Below are positions 26,066 through 35,390 of a stretch of 64,000 nucleotides of DNA, piece after piece (positions within the stretch are counted from its first letter, which is position 1; every line of letters starts with the position of its first letter). A program made the position numbers and the translations under genes. The notes beneath the pieces were generated by a model. That model had not been told where the DNA came from. It made no database searches and saw nothing but the letters and a program-made list of their open reading frames with translations. The stretch is taken from positions 173,848-237,847 of the forward strand of contig NZ_CAXBGE010000006.1 in the NCBI RefSeq assembly GCF_963975345.1, read 5' to 3'. The DNA is from Maricaulis sp963975345. Lineage in GTDB: Bacteria; Pseudomonadota; Alphaproteobacteria; Caulobacterales; Maricaulaceae.

Positions 26066-26683
26066 TCAGCGCGCTGTCGAGACCAGCAGCCAAAGCGCCA
26101 CCGCGACCAGCAGTAGCGAGAGTGCGCGCTGGACGATGAGGCGGCGCGGGCGGTTATCCAACAGCAGGCGGGCGCTGCCGGCGAGGGCGATAATGGCGAG
26201 GTGGATGAGGGTCGCGATCAAGACCGAGATTGCGGCCAGCATCACCGCCTGCTGTGCGACCGGTCCGGCCGGGTCGATGAATTCCGGGAAGACGGCGATG
26301 TAGAATAATGCCGCCTTGGGGTTGAGGATATTGATCACGAAGCCGCGCAGGAAATAGCGGCGCAGACCCTGTGAGGCCTCCACTGGTGCGGTCTCACCGG
26401 CCTCGCGCCAGCCCTCCCAGGCGAGATAGAACAGGAAGCTCACCCCGCCCCAGCGCAGCAGGCCATAGAGCATGTCCGAGCGCTCGATCACGGCACCAAG
26501 GCCGAGCGCAGCGGCCAGTCCGACCAGGCCCAGACCCAGTGCAATTCCAGCCACAGCAGCGAGGCCAGCCCGGCGACCCTCGTTCACGCTGAGAACGGCG
26601 AGCCAGGCCATATTGGGGCCCGGCGTCAACTCGATCACCAGCACGGTGAAAGCAAAGGTTAGAAGGGAGGCGAGTTCGATCAT
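26066..26683 (-). CDS. LysE/RhtB-family amino-acid exporter
   Basis: A 205-aa inner-membrane transporter with six hydrophobic segments. The family motif TPGPNMAWLAVLSVNEGRRAGLAAV occurs near residues 20-44 (quoted in part: TPGPNMAWLAVLS), and GFVINILNPKAALFYIAVFP near 115 is the second conserved block. Members export amino acids, homoserine lactones or similar solutes; the substrate is unknown. It converges with the secreted EreA/ChaN-like gene and diverges from katG. Confidence 0.9.
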   Translation of the reverse strand: MIELASLLTFAFTVLVIELTPGPNMAWLAVLSVNEGRRAGLAAVAGIALGLGLVGLAAALGLGAVIERSDMLYGLLRWGGVSFLFYLAWEGWREAGETAPVEASQGLRRYFLRGFVINILNPKAALFYIAVFPEFIDPAGPVAQQAVMLAAISVLIATLIHLAIIALAGSARLLLDNRPRRLIVQRALSLLLVAVALWLLVSTAR

Positions 26684-26886
26684 GTCCCTTGACTACGCAA
26701 ATGGAGCGGAACCGTCACTGGTCGCGGCAGGTCTGGCTGGAGGATTTGGCGTGTCACCAAGGAATTTTCTATAGGTATGAAGCCTAAAATCGATTGGAAT
26801 AATGGTTTGCGATCCGGCATGGTGAGGTCATCGCATTGGAGCGCACGGCTTGCTTCAATCATCACGAAACTTGATCGGAGAGCATT

Positions 26887-29082
<2,196 letters not shown>

Positions 29083-29117
29083 TCAGCACCGACGCTGTCG
29101 ACAGATGATCCAGAAAG

Positions 29118-29150
29118 AGAGCGGGCTGCACGGGCCCGCTCTTTTCTTTT
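29118..29150 (+). terminator. Rho-independent terminator after katG
   Basis: A perfect 9-bp stem AGAGCGGGC/GCCCGCTCT (29118-29126 and 29134-29142) with a 7-base loop is followed by TTTCTTTT. It lies 36 bases beyond the katG stop. Confidence 0.9.
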
Positions 29151-29217
29151 GGGCGCCGCGCAGGCTGCGGTGAAACGTCACCTGTTGCGCCCGGGCGGAC
29201 CGGGCTTAAATTGACCG

Positions 29218-29790
29218 ATGGCAAGCCTTGTCGAATCCTGGCCCGCTCTGGGCGATGGCGGTGAGCCGGCCTTGGGGCCGTTCACGATGGATGCCGAGCT
29301 GGCGCCCAATCGCTCTTTGCCCAATCCGGCTTTCAACGTGCTTATGATCACGCTGGGTCTGGTGTCCTTCTTCTCCGGTATCGTCTTCATATCGATGGGG
29401 GCTTGGCCGGTGACGCCGTTTTTCGGGCTCGATGCGCTGCTGGTCTGGCTCGCGTTCAAGGCGTCCTATCGCGATGGCCGCCGGCGCGAATATGTCCGGG
29501 TCGATGCGCGCGATATCGAAGTGACGCGCCAGCACCCGACCGGACATGTGCGCCGTTACCGTCTGCCGACGGGTTGGGCGATGCTGAAACATCTCAATGC
29601 CGGCAAGCATGACGCCCAGGTCGCCATCGGCTCGCACGGGCGCTGGCTGGTGCTCGGCGCCTTTCTCAGCCCGAAGGAGCGCGATGAATTTGCTGCCGCG
29701 CTGGGGGCGGCGATCGGGCGGGCGCGCAATTTCACGCCCTTGGCCACCGAGCCTGATCTGCCGCAAGAACCGGGTGGCGAGCTGGCGTAA
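29218..29790 (+). CDS. DUF2244 membrane protein
   Basis: A 190-aa protein with two adjacent membrane spans (about residues 41-60 and 64-80: FNVLMITLGLVSFFSGIVFI, MGAWPVTPFFGLDALLVWLAF). The rest is soluble, with REYVRVDARDIEVTRQHPTG and GRWLVLGAFLSPKERDEFAAAL, the pattern of the DUF2244 family common in alphaproteobacteria. No function is established. The AraC-MGMT gene follows 19 bases later. Confidence 0.85.
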   Translation: MASLVESWPALGDGGEPALGPFTMDAELAPNRSLPNPAFNVLMITLGLVSFFSGIVFISMGAWPVTPFFGLDALLVWLAFKASYRDGRRREYVRVDARDIEVTRQHPTGHVRRYRLPTGWAMLKHLNAGKHDAQVAIGSHGRWLVLGAFLSPKERDEFAAALGAAIGRARNFTPLATEPDLPQEPGGELA

Positions 29791-29809
29791 CCGGCCTAAA
29801 CTCCGCCCC

Positions 29810-30658
29810 ATGACCGCTACGATCTACACCCTCGATGCCGCCGCCCGCGATTTTGATCGCGTTTCGGCTGCCCTCGCCTTTCTCGGCAATCATTGGCAGG
29901 ACCATCCCGATCTGGATGCCGCCGCGAGCGCCGCTGGCCTGTCGCCGCACCATTTCCAGCGTGTCTTCACGCGCTGGGTCGGGGTCAGTCCGAAGAAATA
30001 TGTCGGAGCCCTGGCGCATGGCGCGGCCCGCGCGGCGCTTGATGGCGGGGCTTGTGTGCTCGATGCCAGCTTTGAGGCGGGCCTGTCGGGTCCCGGACGC
30101 CTGCATGATCTCTTCATTGCCCACGAGGCGGTGACGCCCGGTGAAGCACGGCGACGCGGCGCGGGGCTGGAGTTTGTCTGGGGCGCGGCACCGACGCCGT
30201 TTGGCGAGGCGGTGTTCTTGATCGCGCCGCGCGGCCTGTCGGCGCTAGCCTTTGCCGATCCCGATATTGATGAGGGTTTCGCCGATTTGCAGGCGCGCTA
30301 TCCGGCCGCCAATTATCGCCGCGATGACGATCTGGCGCGGCAATGGGCCGAGCGCGTGTTTGCGGCGGTGCCGGGCGAGCCGATCCCGCTGGCGCTCTAT
30401 GGCACGCCCTGGCAGCGTCAGGTCTGGCGCGCTTTGCTCTCGATCCCGACCGGGGCGACGACGACCTACAAATCCATCGCCGATGCGGTCGGCTCGGCCA
30501 AGGCGTCACGCGCGGTCGGGGCTGCGGTCGGGGCCAACCCGATCTCCTGGTTGATTCCCTGCCATCGCGTGCTGGCCAGCAACGGGCTTTTGACCGGCTA
30601 CCATTGGGGTGTCGACCGCAAGCGCGCCATGCTCGCCTATGAGGCCGCGAGGGGGTAA
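29810..30658 (+). CDS. AraC-MGMT fusion: regulator/methylated-DNA cysteine methyltransferase
   Basis: A 282-aa fusion starting at the ATG 29810 (MTATIYTLDAAARDF). Residues of about 15-110 are an AraC-type helix-turn-helix domain (AAGLSPHHFQRVFTRWVGVSPKKYV). Residues of about 115-282 are an O6-alkylguanine transferase (TPWQRQVWRALLSIPTGATTTYKSIA, then WLIPCHRVLASNG with the acceptor Cys). E. coli Ada also has an N-terminal zinc domain that senses methyl-phosphotriesters; it is missing here, so induction would need another signal or the protein acts mainly in repair. alkB lies 10 kb away. Confidence 0.9.
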   Translation: MTATIYTLDAAARDFDRVSAALAFLGNHWQDHPDLDAAASAAGLSPHHFQRVFTRWVGVSPKKYVGALAHGAARAALDGGACVLDASFEAGLSGPGRLHDLFIAHEAVTPGEARRRGAGLEFVWGAAPTPFGEAVFLIAPRGLSALAFADPDIDEGFADLQARYPAANYRRDDDLARQWAERVFAAVPGEPIPLALYGTPWQRQVWRALLSIPTGATTTYKSIADAVGSAKASRAVGAAVGANPISWLIPCHRVLASNGLLTGYHWGVDRKRAMLAYEAARG

Positions 30659-30673
30659 AAGGGGGGCATGGTT

Positions 30674-31261
30674 ATGACCCTCTATATCGTTGCCCTGATC
30701 ATATTCACTATCTCCGCCTCGCTGTTCTCGCGCTGGCTGGCGGCGCGCATCAATCTGACGGCCGATGCCCGCACCGAATATGGCGAGCGCCTGCTGACCA
30801 AGCCCGGCACCATCAAGGGTGTCGAGGAGGCGGTGTTTGTGAAGCTCTATGTCGCGGCGCACGAACCGCGCTGGGCGCTGTATATCCCGATCGCCCTATT
30901 GTCGGCGGCACTGTCGACGCCGCTGCTGGCGATTGCGCTGACCGCCTTCTGGCCGGTCTTCGTTTCAACGCTCGATGGCGGGCCTTGGTATGATGTCGGC
31001 TATTATCCGTGGATGTTCTACATGTTCTTCGGGTTTTGCGGCCTGTGGGCTTTGTGTGCCGCCATTGTCGCCCGCATCCACCATGCCCGGGCACCGGAAG
31101 CTTTCCAGCCGGCCCTGGCACGCGCGCGCGGCGAGCCGCTTGACGATGTCGTGATTGTGCGTCCGCGCCCGAAATGGGCCGTCAAGGCGCGCCCCGACCC
31201 GGCCCCGGATGCGAAACCCGCAGACAAGCCCGACGACAAGCCCGCCACGGAGCCCAAATAA
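30674..31261 (+). CDS. Hypothetical membrane protein with Pro/Lys-rich tail
   Basis: A 195-aa protein. I take the second ATG (30674), because the GGGGGG ribosome site is seven bases from it but only one base from the ATG at 30668. Three hydrophobic segments are visible (LYIVALIIFTISASLF; YIPIALLSAALSTPLLAIALT; MFYMFFGFCGLWALCAAIVAR). The C-terminal tail PDPAPDAKPADKPDDKPATEPK (partly quoted: DAKPADKPDDKP) is low-complexity. No family recognised. Its stop overlaps the start of the next gene (TAATG). Confidence 0.8.
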   Translation: MTLYIVALIIFTISASLFSRWLAARINLTADARTEYGERLLTKPGTIKGVEEAVFVKLYVAAHEPRWALYIPIALLSAALSTPLLAIALTAFWPVFVSTLDGGPWYDVGYYPWMFYMFFGFCGLWALCAAIVARIHHARAPEAFQPALARARGEPLDDVVIVRPRPKWAVKARPDPAPDAKPADKPDDKPATEPK

Positions 31262-31719
31262 TGGAATTCCTCCACACCATGGTCCGCGTCTCGGACGTTG
31301 ATGCCAGCCTGCGCTTTTATTGCGACGGGTTGGGCCTCAAGGAAATCAGCCGCTTCGACAGCGAGCCGGGTCGCTTCACCCTGATTTTCCTCGCCACCCC
31401 GGCCGATATCGCGCGCGCTGGTTATACTGGCGGCAAAATCCCGACTGGCCTGCCCTGCATCGAGCTGACCCATAACTGGGATCTGGAGAAATATGATGGC
31501 GGCCGCAATTTTGGGCATCTCGCCTATCGTGTCGCCGATATCTACGCCACCTGCGCCCATCTCGACGCCATGGGCTATCTGATCTGCCGCCCACCACGCG
31601 ACGGTCACATGGCCTTCGTCCGCTCCCCCGATCTGATCTCGGTCGAATTGCTGCAAAGCGGCGACAGCCTGCCGCCGCAAGAGCCCTGGGCCTCGATGGA
31701 GAATACGGGGAGTTGGTAG
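31261..31719 (+). CDS. gloA: Lactoylglutathione lyase (glyoxalase I)
   Basis: Converts the methylglyoxal-glutathione hemithioacetal to S-lactoylglutathione. The 152-aa protein starts MEFLHTMVRVSDVDASLRFY, and IELTHNWDLEKYDGGRNFGHLAY is the typical core (partly quoted: IELTHNWDLEKY). The four metal ligands are in place: His5, Glu of CIELTHNW, His of FGHLAY and Glu of ISVELLQ. It overlaps the upstream membrane-protein stop by one base and is the last gene of this plus-strand run. Confidence 0.88.
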   Translation: MEFLHTMVRVSDVDASLRFYCDGLGLKEISRFDSEPGRFTLIFLATPADIARAGYTGGKIPTGLPCIELTHNWDLEKYDGGRNFGHLAYRVADIYATCAHLDAMGYLICRPPRDGHMAFVRSPDLISVELLQSGDSLPPQEPWASMENTGSW

Positions 31720-31880
31720 GGGTAACAAAATTTGATCTAAGGCCCGGATTCCAAAACGGACTCTGGATCAAAGAGTTAGCCTCGACTAGCTGCTTCCATT
31801 TTGAAATCGACGATTTTTCGGCTTGGATCGGTGCCAAAACTCGGTAATGTCGCCCCCAGCGAACGGCGTTCGCTAGCGAA

Positions 31881-31907
31881 GAAGGGCGGCCACTTTGACC
31901 GCCCTTC
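31881..31907. terminator. Perfect 9-bp hairpin downstream of the 37-aa gene
   Basis: GAAGGGCGG (31881-31889) pairs with CCGCCCTTC (31899-31907) across a 9-base loop. It lies 28 bases past the stop of the small minus-strand gene and next to a TTCGCTAGCGAA palindrome (31869-31880). The T-run is poor, so it may be a terminator or a repeat. Confidence 0.5.
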
Positions 31908-31934
31908 CCTAGTCCACTATCAGGTCGCGTTGGC

Positions 31935-32048
31935 TTAGAACTTGAACTGATACTGGTACGGCCAACGGCGTGTGTGCTCGCACACATGCTCGAGGCGGCC
32001 GAAGCGAATGCGGGTATATTCCCGCACATGGACGCGCATAGCGTACAT
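31935..32048 (-). CDS. Small basic, aromatic 37-aa protein
   Basis: An open frame of 38 codons with a very strong ribosome site (GGAGGAG, six bases before the ATG at 32048). It reads MYAMRVHVREYTRIRFGRLE followed by a tail ending WPYQYQFKF. It is rich in Arg, His, Tyr and Phe and has no membrane span or signal peptide. I recognise no family. It lies alone in a 566-bp gap, downstream of a segment with four GANTC sites and upstream of a hairpin. It could be a free small protein or a leader peptide, though no obvious downstream gene is on its strand nearby. Confidence 0.6.
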   Translation of the reverse strand: MYAMRVHVREYTRIRFGRLEHVCEHTRRWPYQYQFKF

Positions 32049-32086
32049 AGTCACTCCTCCTCTTCTTCTGCCGGATAGAGCCGGAC

Positions 32087-32185
32087 GACTCCGGAGCACC
32101 CTGTGCGCCCGCGCGGATTGGCGCGTCGGATGGCGGAGAGAAGAATCGAATCGACGACTTCACGCAGACATACTGAGTGAGAGTC
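32087..32185. promoter_or_regulatory. GANTC-rich segment upstream of the 37-aa gene
   Basis: Four GANTC sites (GACTC 32087, GAATC 32143, GAATC 32148, GAGTC 32181) lie within 99 bases. GANTC is the CcrM methylation target in Caulobacterales and recruits GcrA at cell-cycle promoters. The density is well above chance for GC-rich DNA. Promoter activity is inferred. Confidence 0.45.
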
Positions 32186-32285
32186 AGCCCACTGGGGAAC
32201 CCTTTTATCCAGTATTCCACCGGAAAAGGGTCGGCGCGGAACAAAAACGCAACAATTTTATCTAGTGCGGGGTCCGGGGGCTAAC

Positions 32286-32966
32286 CTAAGCCGCCCGCTG
32301 CATGTCCTCAAACCGCTTGCCAACCTCATCTTCGAAGCTTTCGGCGAGGACGGTGACGCGTTCGATTCTGTCAGTGCGGAAGTGGCGGAAATTATTGCGC
32401 AGTTCGCACCAGGCTGTCAGCAGCCAGATCCGGCCGAAACAGGTCAGAGCCAGCGGGCGGATGACGCGGGTCGTTGCCTCATCGCTGAGCGAATTATAGC
32501 GCACCCGCAATTTGCGGCGATTGCTGATCGCATTGCGCACCGGGCCAAAGGCTTCCGGCCGCACCGTGTCGTCGAGGAAGGCGGCAAACAGCGGCGCCGA
32601 TTTGAGGCGTTCGCGATGCGTGTCCGGCAGGGCGTGCTCGATCTTCGACAGGGCTTCGGCGGCGGCGGAGGCGAGATCGCGGTCGCCGGTGGCGCGCACG
32701 AAGCGGGCGCCCAGGGCCAGGGCGTCGAGTTGCTCATAGCTGAAAGTGATTGGCGGCAGGTCGAAACCAGGCCGCAACACATAGCCGACGCCGGCCTCGC
32801 CATCGATCGGGGCACCGGACCCGATCAGATGCGCGATGTCGCGATAGATGGTGCGTTCGGAAACTTCGAACTTATTGCCCATGTCCTGGGCCGTCACGGC
32901 GCCGGGCGCCGCCTGGCGCAGGGCCTGGATGATGCGGATTAAACGTTCGGCACGACGCACTGACAT
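32286..32966 (-). CDS. YafY-type HTH/WYL transcriptional regulator
   Basis: A 226-aa regulator. The N-terminal winged helix is RRAERLIRIIQALRQA...FEVSERTIYRDIAHLIGSG (partly quoted: FEVSERTIYRDIAHL). The C-terminal WYL domain includes ISNRRKLRVRYNSLSDEATTR and RIWLLTAWCELRNNFRHFRTDRI (partly quoted: NNFRHFRTDRI). It is transcribed divergently from an ABM-domain gene, the common arrangement for YafY regulators and their target. Several CTGAC-type repeats lie in the shared gap. The ligand is unknown. Confidence 0.9.
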   Translation of the reverse strand: MSVRRAERLIRIIQALRQAAPGAVTAQDMGNKFEVSERTIYRDIAHLIGSGAPIDGEAGVGYVLRPGFDLPPITFSYEQLDALALGARFVRATGDRDLASAAAEALSKIEHALPDTHRERLKSAPLFAAFLDDTVRPEAFGPVRNAISNRRKLRVRYNSLSDEATTRVIRPLALTCFGRIWLLTAWCELRNNFRHFRTDRIERVTVLAESFEDEVGKRFEDMQRAA

Positions 32967-33067
32967 CTCCTGACGCCATTCATGTATGGCGGCAAGGTGT
33001 CAGGATTTGCGGTTTCGCGCAAGCCAGCTGTTACGGGGGAAAATGCCTCGCAGCCGTCTGGAGCCCT

Positions 33068-33079
33068 CCTGACGTCAGG
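33068..33079. promoter_or_regulatory. Palindrome, possible WYL-regulator operator
   Basis: CCTGACGTCAGG is a perfect 12-bp palindrome between the divergent WYL regulator and the ABM gene. Related TGTCAG and CTGACG words recur in the same gap. This is a likely operator by position only. Confidence 0.45.
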
Positions 33080-33134
33080 CTGTCAGTTGGGGTGCGCTAA
33101 TGTCCTGCGTGTCGGGACAGAAGGAACCAGAGCC

Positions 33135-33419
33135 ATGACCGTATTCGAAATCGTGACATATAGTGTCAAGGATATCCAAGCCGCAGAAATCGCGCGCGAA
33201 AAGGCGCGCTCGGCATTGGCGGCCTATCCCGGCTTCATCGGCTGGACCCGCTACGCGACGGCCGAGGACAACCGGCATTTCGTTGACCAGGTCGAGTGGG
33301 ACACGCTCGCCGAAGCGAAATCGGCGCAACTTGCCTTCATGACCGACCCGGCCATGGCGGATTTCATTGCGGCCATCGATACCGTGCTGGCGATGTCGCA
33401 CGTGAAACAGGTAACCTAA
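33135..33419 (+). CDS. Small ABM-domain (dimeric alpha/beta barrel) protein
   Basis: A 94-aa protein starting at the ATG 33135 (MTVFEIVTYSVKDIQ). The pattern with AAYPGFIGWTRYATAEDNRHFVDQVEWDTLAEA (partly quoted: YPGFIGWTRYATAED) resembles antibiotic-biosynthesis-monooxygenase-like ferredoxin folds. These act as small oxygenases or ligand-binding dimers; the substrate is unknown. It is divergent from the WYL regulator, its probable controller. Its stop overlaps the dapB stop by three bases on the opposite strand. Confidence 0.82.
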   Translation: MTVFEIVTYSVKDIQAAEIAREKARSALAAYPGFIGWTRYATAEDNRHFVDQVEWDTLAEAKSAQLAFMTDPAMADFIAAIDTVLAMSHVKQVT

Positions 33420-34243
33420 ACCCTAACGACATCCTGCATCGAATACAGGCCGGCCTCGCGGCCCTTGCCGCCATGGCACATCCAGTGCGCCGCAGCGATG
33501 GCGCCGCGGGCGAAGACGTTGCGATCATAGGCGCGGTGCGAAATCGTCAATTCCTCAAGCTCGGCGAGAAAGCGCACGGCGTGTTCGCCGACGACCGAGC
33601 CACCACGGCTGACGGCGAAACCGATCTGGCCCGGCTTGCGCGTGCCGGTGACGCCTTCGCGGCTCCAGATCGCTGTGCGGTCGAGGTCGACGCCACGTGC
33701 CTTGGCGGCGGCGCGCCCCAGCAGGAGCGCCGTGCCCGAGGGTGCGTCGGTCTTGAGACGGTGATGGGTCTCGGTAATTTCAATGTCCCAGTCCTTGGCC
33801 GGCAGGGCCGCGGCCTGTTCGACCAGCGCCTCGATGACGGCGATGCCGAGCGAGAAATTGCCCGTCATCAGGATTGGCACCCGTCGCGAGGCGGTGGCGA
33901 GCCGCTCGAGCTGGCCGGGCTTGAAGCCGGTGACGCCGGTGACGAGGCAGCAATGGTGCGGCAGCACCGCCATGCGTTCGGCCACCGAGACCGTCATTGC
34001 CGGCAGGCTGGCATCGATCACGATATCACTGTTGGCGACGCTCTCCTCAAACGAGACCGACGCCAGGCAGCCATGCGGCGCCCGGCCCAGCATCTCGCCG
34101 ATATCCTGTCCGACGCGCGGTGATTCCGCGCGGACGATGGCACCGACCAGCTGCATGCCCGGCGCATCCAGCACCGCTTCGCAAATCGCGCGTCCGAGCC
34201 GGCCGGTGGGCCCGAGAATGGTCACTTTGATGGACGGGTTCAA
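33416..34243 (-). CDS. dapB: 4-hydroxy-tetrahydrodipicolinate reductase
   Basis: An NAD(P)H-dependent reductase of lysine and diaminopimelate synthesis. The start is a TTG at 34243 (read LNPSIKVTILGPTGRLG), placed five bases after GGAGG and overlapping the TGA of the upstream gene (TTGA). No ATG or GTG gives a better N-terminus, and the resulting 275 aa fits the family. GPTGRLG is the nucleotide loop. ETHHRLKTDAPSGTAL contains the catalytic His and Lys. Coupling to the upstream membrane-protein gene is likely. Confidence 0.94.
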   Translation of the reverse strand: MNPSIKVTILGPTGRLGRAICEAVLDAPGMQLVGAIVRAESPRVGQDIGEMLGRAPHGCLASVSFEESVANSDIVIDASLPAMTVSVAERMAVLPHHCCLVTGVTGFKPGQLERLATASRRVPILMTGNFSLGIAVIEALVEQAAALPAKDWDIEITETHHRLKTDAPSGTALLLGRAAAKARGVDLDRTAIWSREGVTGTRKPGQIGFAVSRGGSVVGEHAVRFLAELEELTISHRAYDRNVFARGAIAAAHWMCHGGKGREAGLYSMQDVVRV

Positions 34244-35325
34244 AACACGCCTCCGTAAATCAGGCCGTCGGCAAATTTCTCGAACAGATAGGAGCCAAGG
34301 ATCGGCAGGATGGGGATCAGGATATAGAGGCTGAAGCGCAAGGTCACCGAGGTTGAGATCGGCCATTCCGGCCGCCGCTCGACCCAGACTTCATAATCGG
34401 TGAGGCCGGCCAGGGCAGAGGCGGCGCTATCGTCACCCGCGAAGGCCCGTTCGCGGGCCTGCGCCATCAGCTTGTGAACCTGCGCCAGTTCAACCGCCTT
34501 GGCAGCGTGGATCTTGCGCTGAATCGGGCGGACGGCATTCGTCAGGGCAACCACACCGCCCAGCACAGCCAGCGCAATCGCCGGTGTGGCGATCCATGCC
34601 TGACTCGCATCGGCGACGAATAACAACAAAACGCCGGCCATCACCAACCAGGAGCCCGCAGCGGCCAGTCCAATGCGGCCAAAAATATCGAGGCGTTCCA
34701 AGTGGTAGAGATCGATCACGACATGTTCGCTGATCAATTTGCGCATTTCCCGGCCTTCGCGGGCCAGGCTCAAACCGGCGCGCATGCCCACCGCATAGAG
34801 CCAGGGTGAGAGCAGCAGAAACCATAATCCGATCGACTGCAGGTATTGCAAGAGCGTCACGGACTGGGACCGGAGCATGAGGAGATTGAACACCAATCCG
34901 ACAATCACGCCGGCCGCCGTCAAGGCCCAGTAATAGCGGCGCCAGGACACGGGCGCGCCATCGCACAGGGCGTTGGCGGCCTCATGGCCCAAGGGTTCGA
35001 TCGCCGCCAGAAGGCTGGCCCGCTCGGTTTCCCAGCGGCGGCGGCCGATTTGTGTCAGGGCGACGCCGGTTGTCAGGATCATCGACAGAACGAAGCCGAC
35101 CCAGCTGACCGTGTTGAGCTGCCAGGTCCCGGCGGCATCGACATAGCCCAGATGGGGCCGCCCGGTGATCTCGGCGATCATCGCAAACGAGCCAAAACTG
35201 ATCACGAAGACGGCAAGCGTCGTGCCCCAGAACCCCAAAGGAGACCAGCGATACAGCGCGGTCTCTGCCGAAGTGAATCGGTTGAGGTCCAGGGTCGGCA
35301 GGGATTTGGCGTCGCTTGTCGTCAT
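34240..35325 (-). CDS. Hypothetical multi-span membrane protein
   Basis: A 361-aa protein starting at the ATG 35325 (MTTSDAKSLPTLDLNRF); a GTG nine bases upstream is an alternative. At least six hydrophobic segments are visible, the clearest being FWGTTLAVFVISFGSFAMI, VSWVGFVLSMILTTGVALT, YYWALTAAGVIVGLVFNLL, IGLWFLLLSPWLYAVGM, SWLVMAGVLLLFVAD and LYILIPILPILGSYLF. Between them is a cytoplasmic helical stretch (REGREMRKLISEHVVIDLYH). No family is recognised. It overlaps the dapB start by four bases and probably shares its transcript. Confidence 0.8.
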   Translation of the reverse strand: MTTSDAKSLPTLDLNRFTSAETALYRWSPLGFWGTTLAVFVISFGSFAMIAEITGRPHLGYVDAAGTWQLNTVSWVGFVLSMILTTGVALTQIGRRRWETERASLLAAIEPLGHEAANALCDGAPVSWRRYYWALTAAGVIVGLVFNLLMLRSQSVTLLQYLQSIGLWFLLLSPWLYAVGMRAGLSLAREGREMRKLISEHVVIDLYHLERLDIFGRIGLAAAGSWLVMAGVLLLFVADASQAWIATPAIALAVLGGVVALTNAVRPIQRKIHAAKAVELAQVHKLMAQARERAFAGDDSAASALAGLTDYEVWVERRPEWPISTSVTLRFSLYILIPILPILGSYLFEKFADGLIYGGVF

Positions 35326-35390
35326 GCGGCCCACATTAGGACGTGCCGGACGTTTCTGTCACCCGGTCTGTGAGCCGGGGTCGCAGGGGC

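Noticed and set aside
26771..26807. OxyR-like tetrad (ATAG...) upstream of katG
   Set aside because: Only two of the four half-sites match (ATAG and ATTG at the correct spacing); the other two are at chance level.
31968..31984. TGTGTGC-TC-GCACACA palindrome as an operator
   Set aside because: It lies inside the coding frame of the 37-aa gene and is explained by its codons; kept only as a curiosity.
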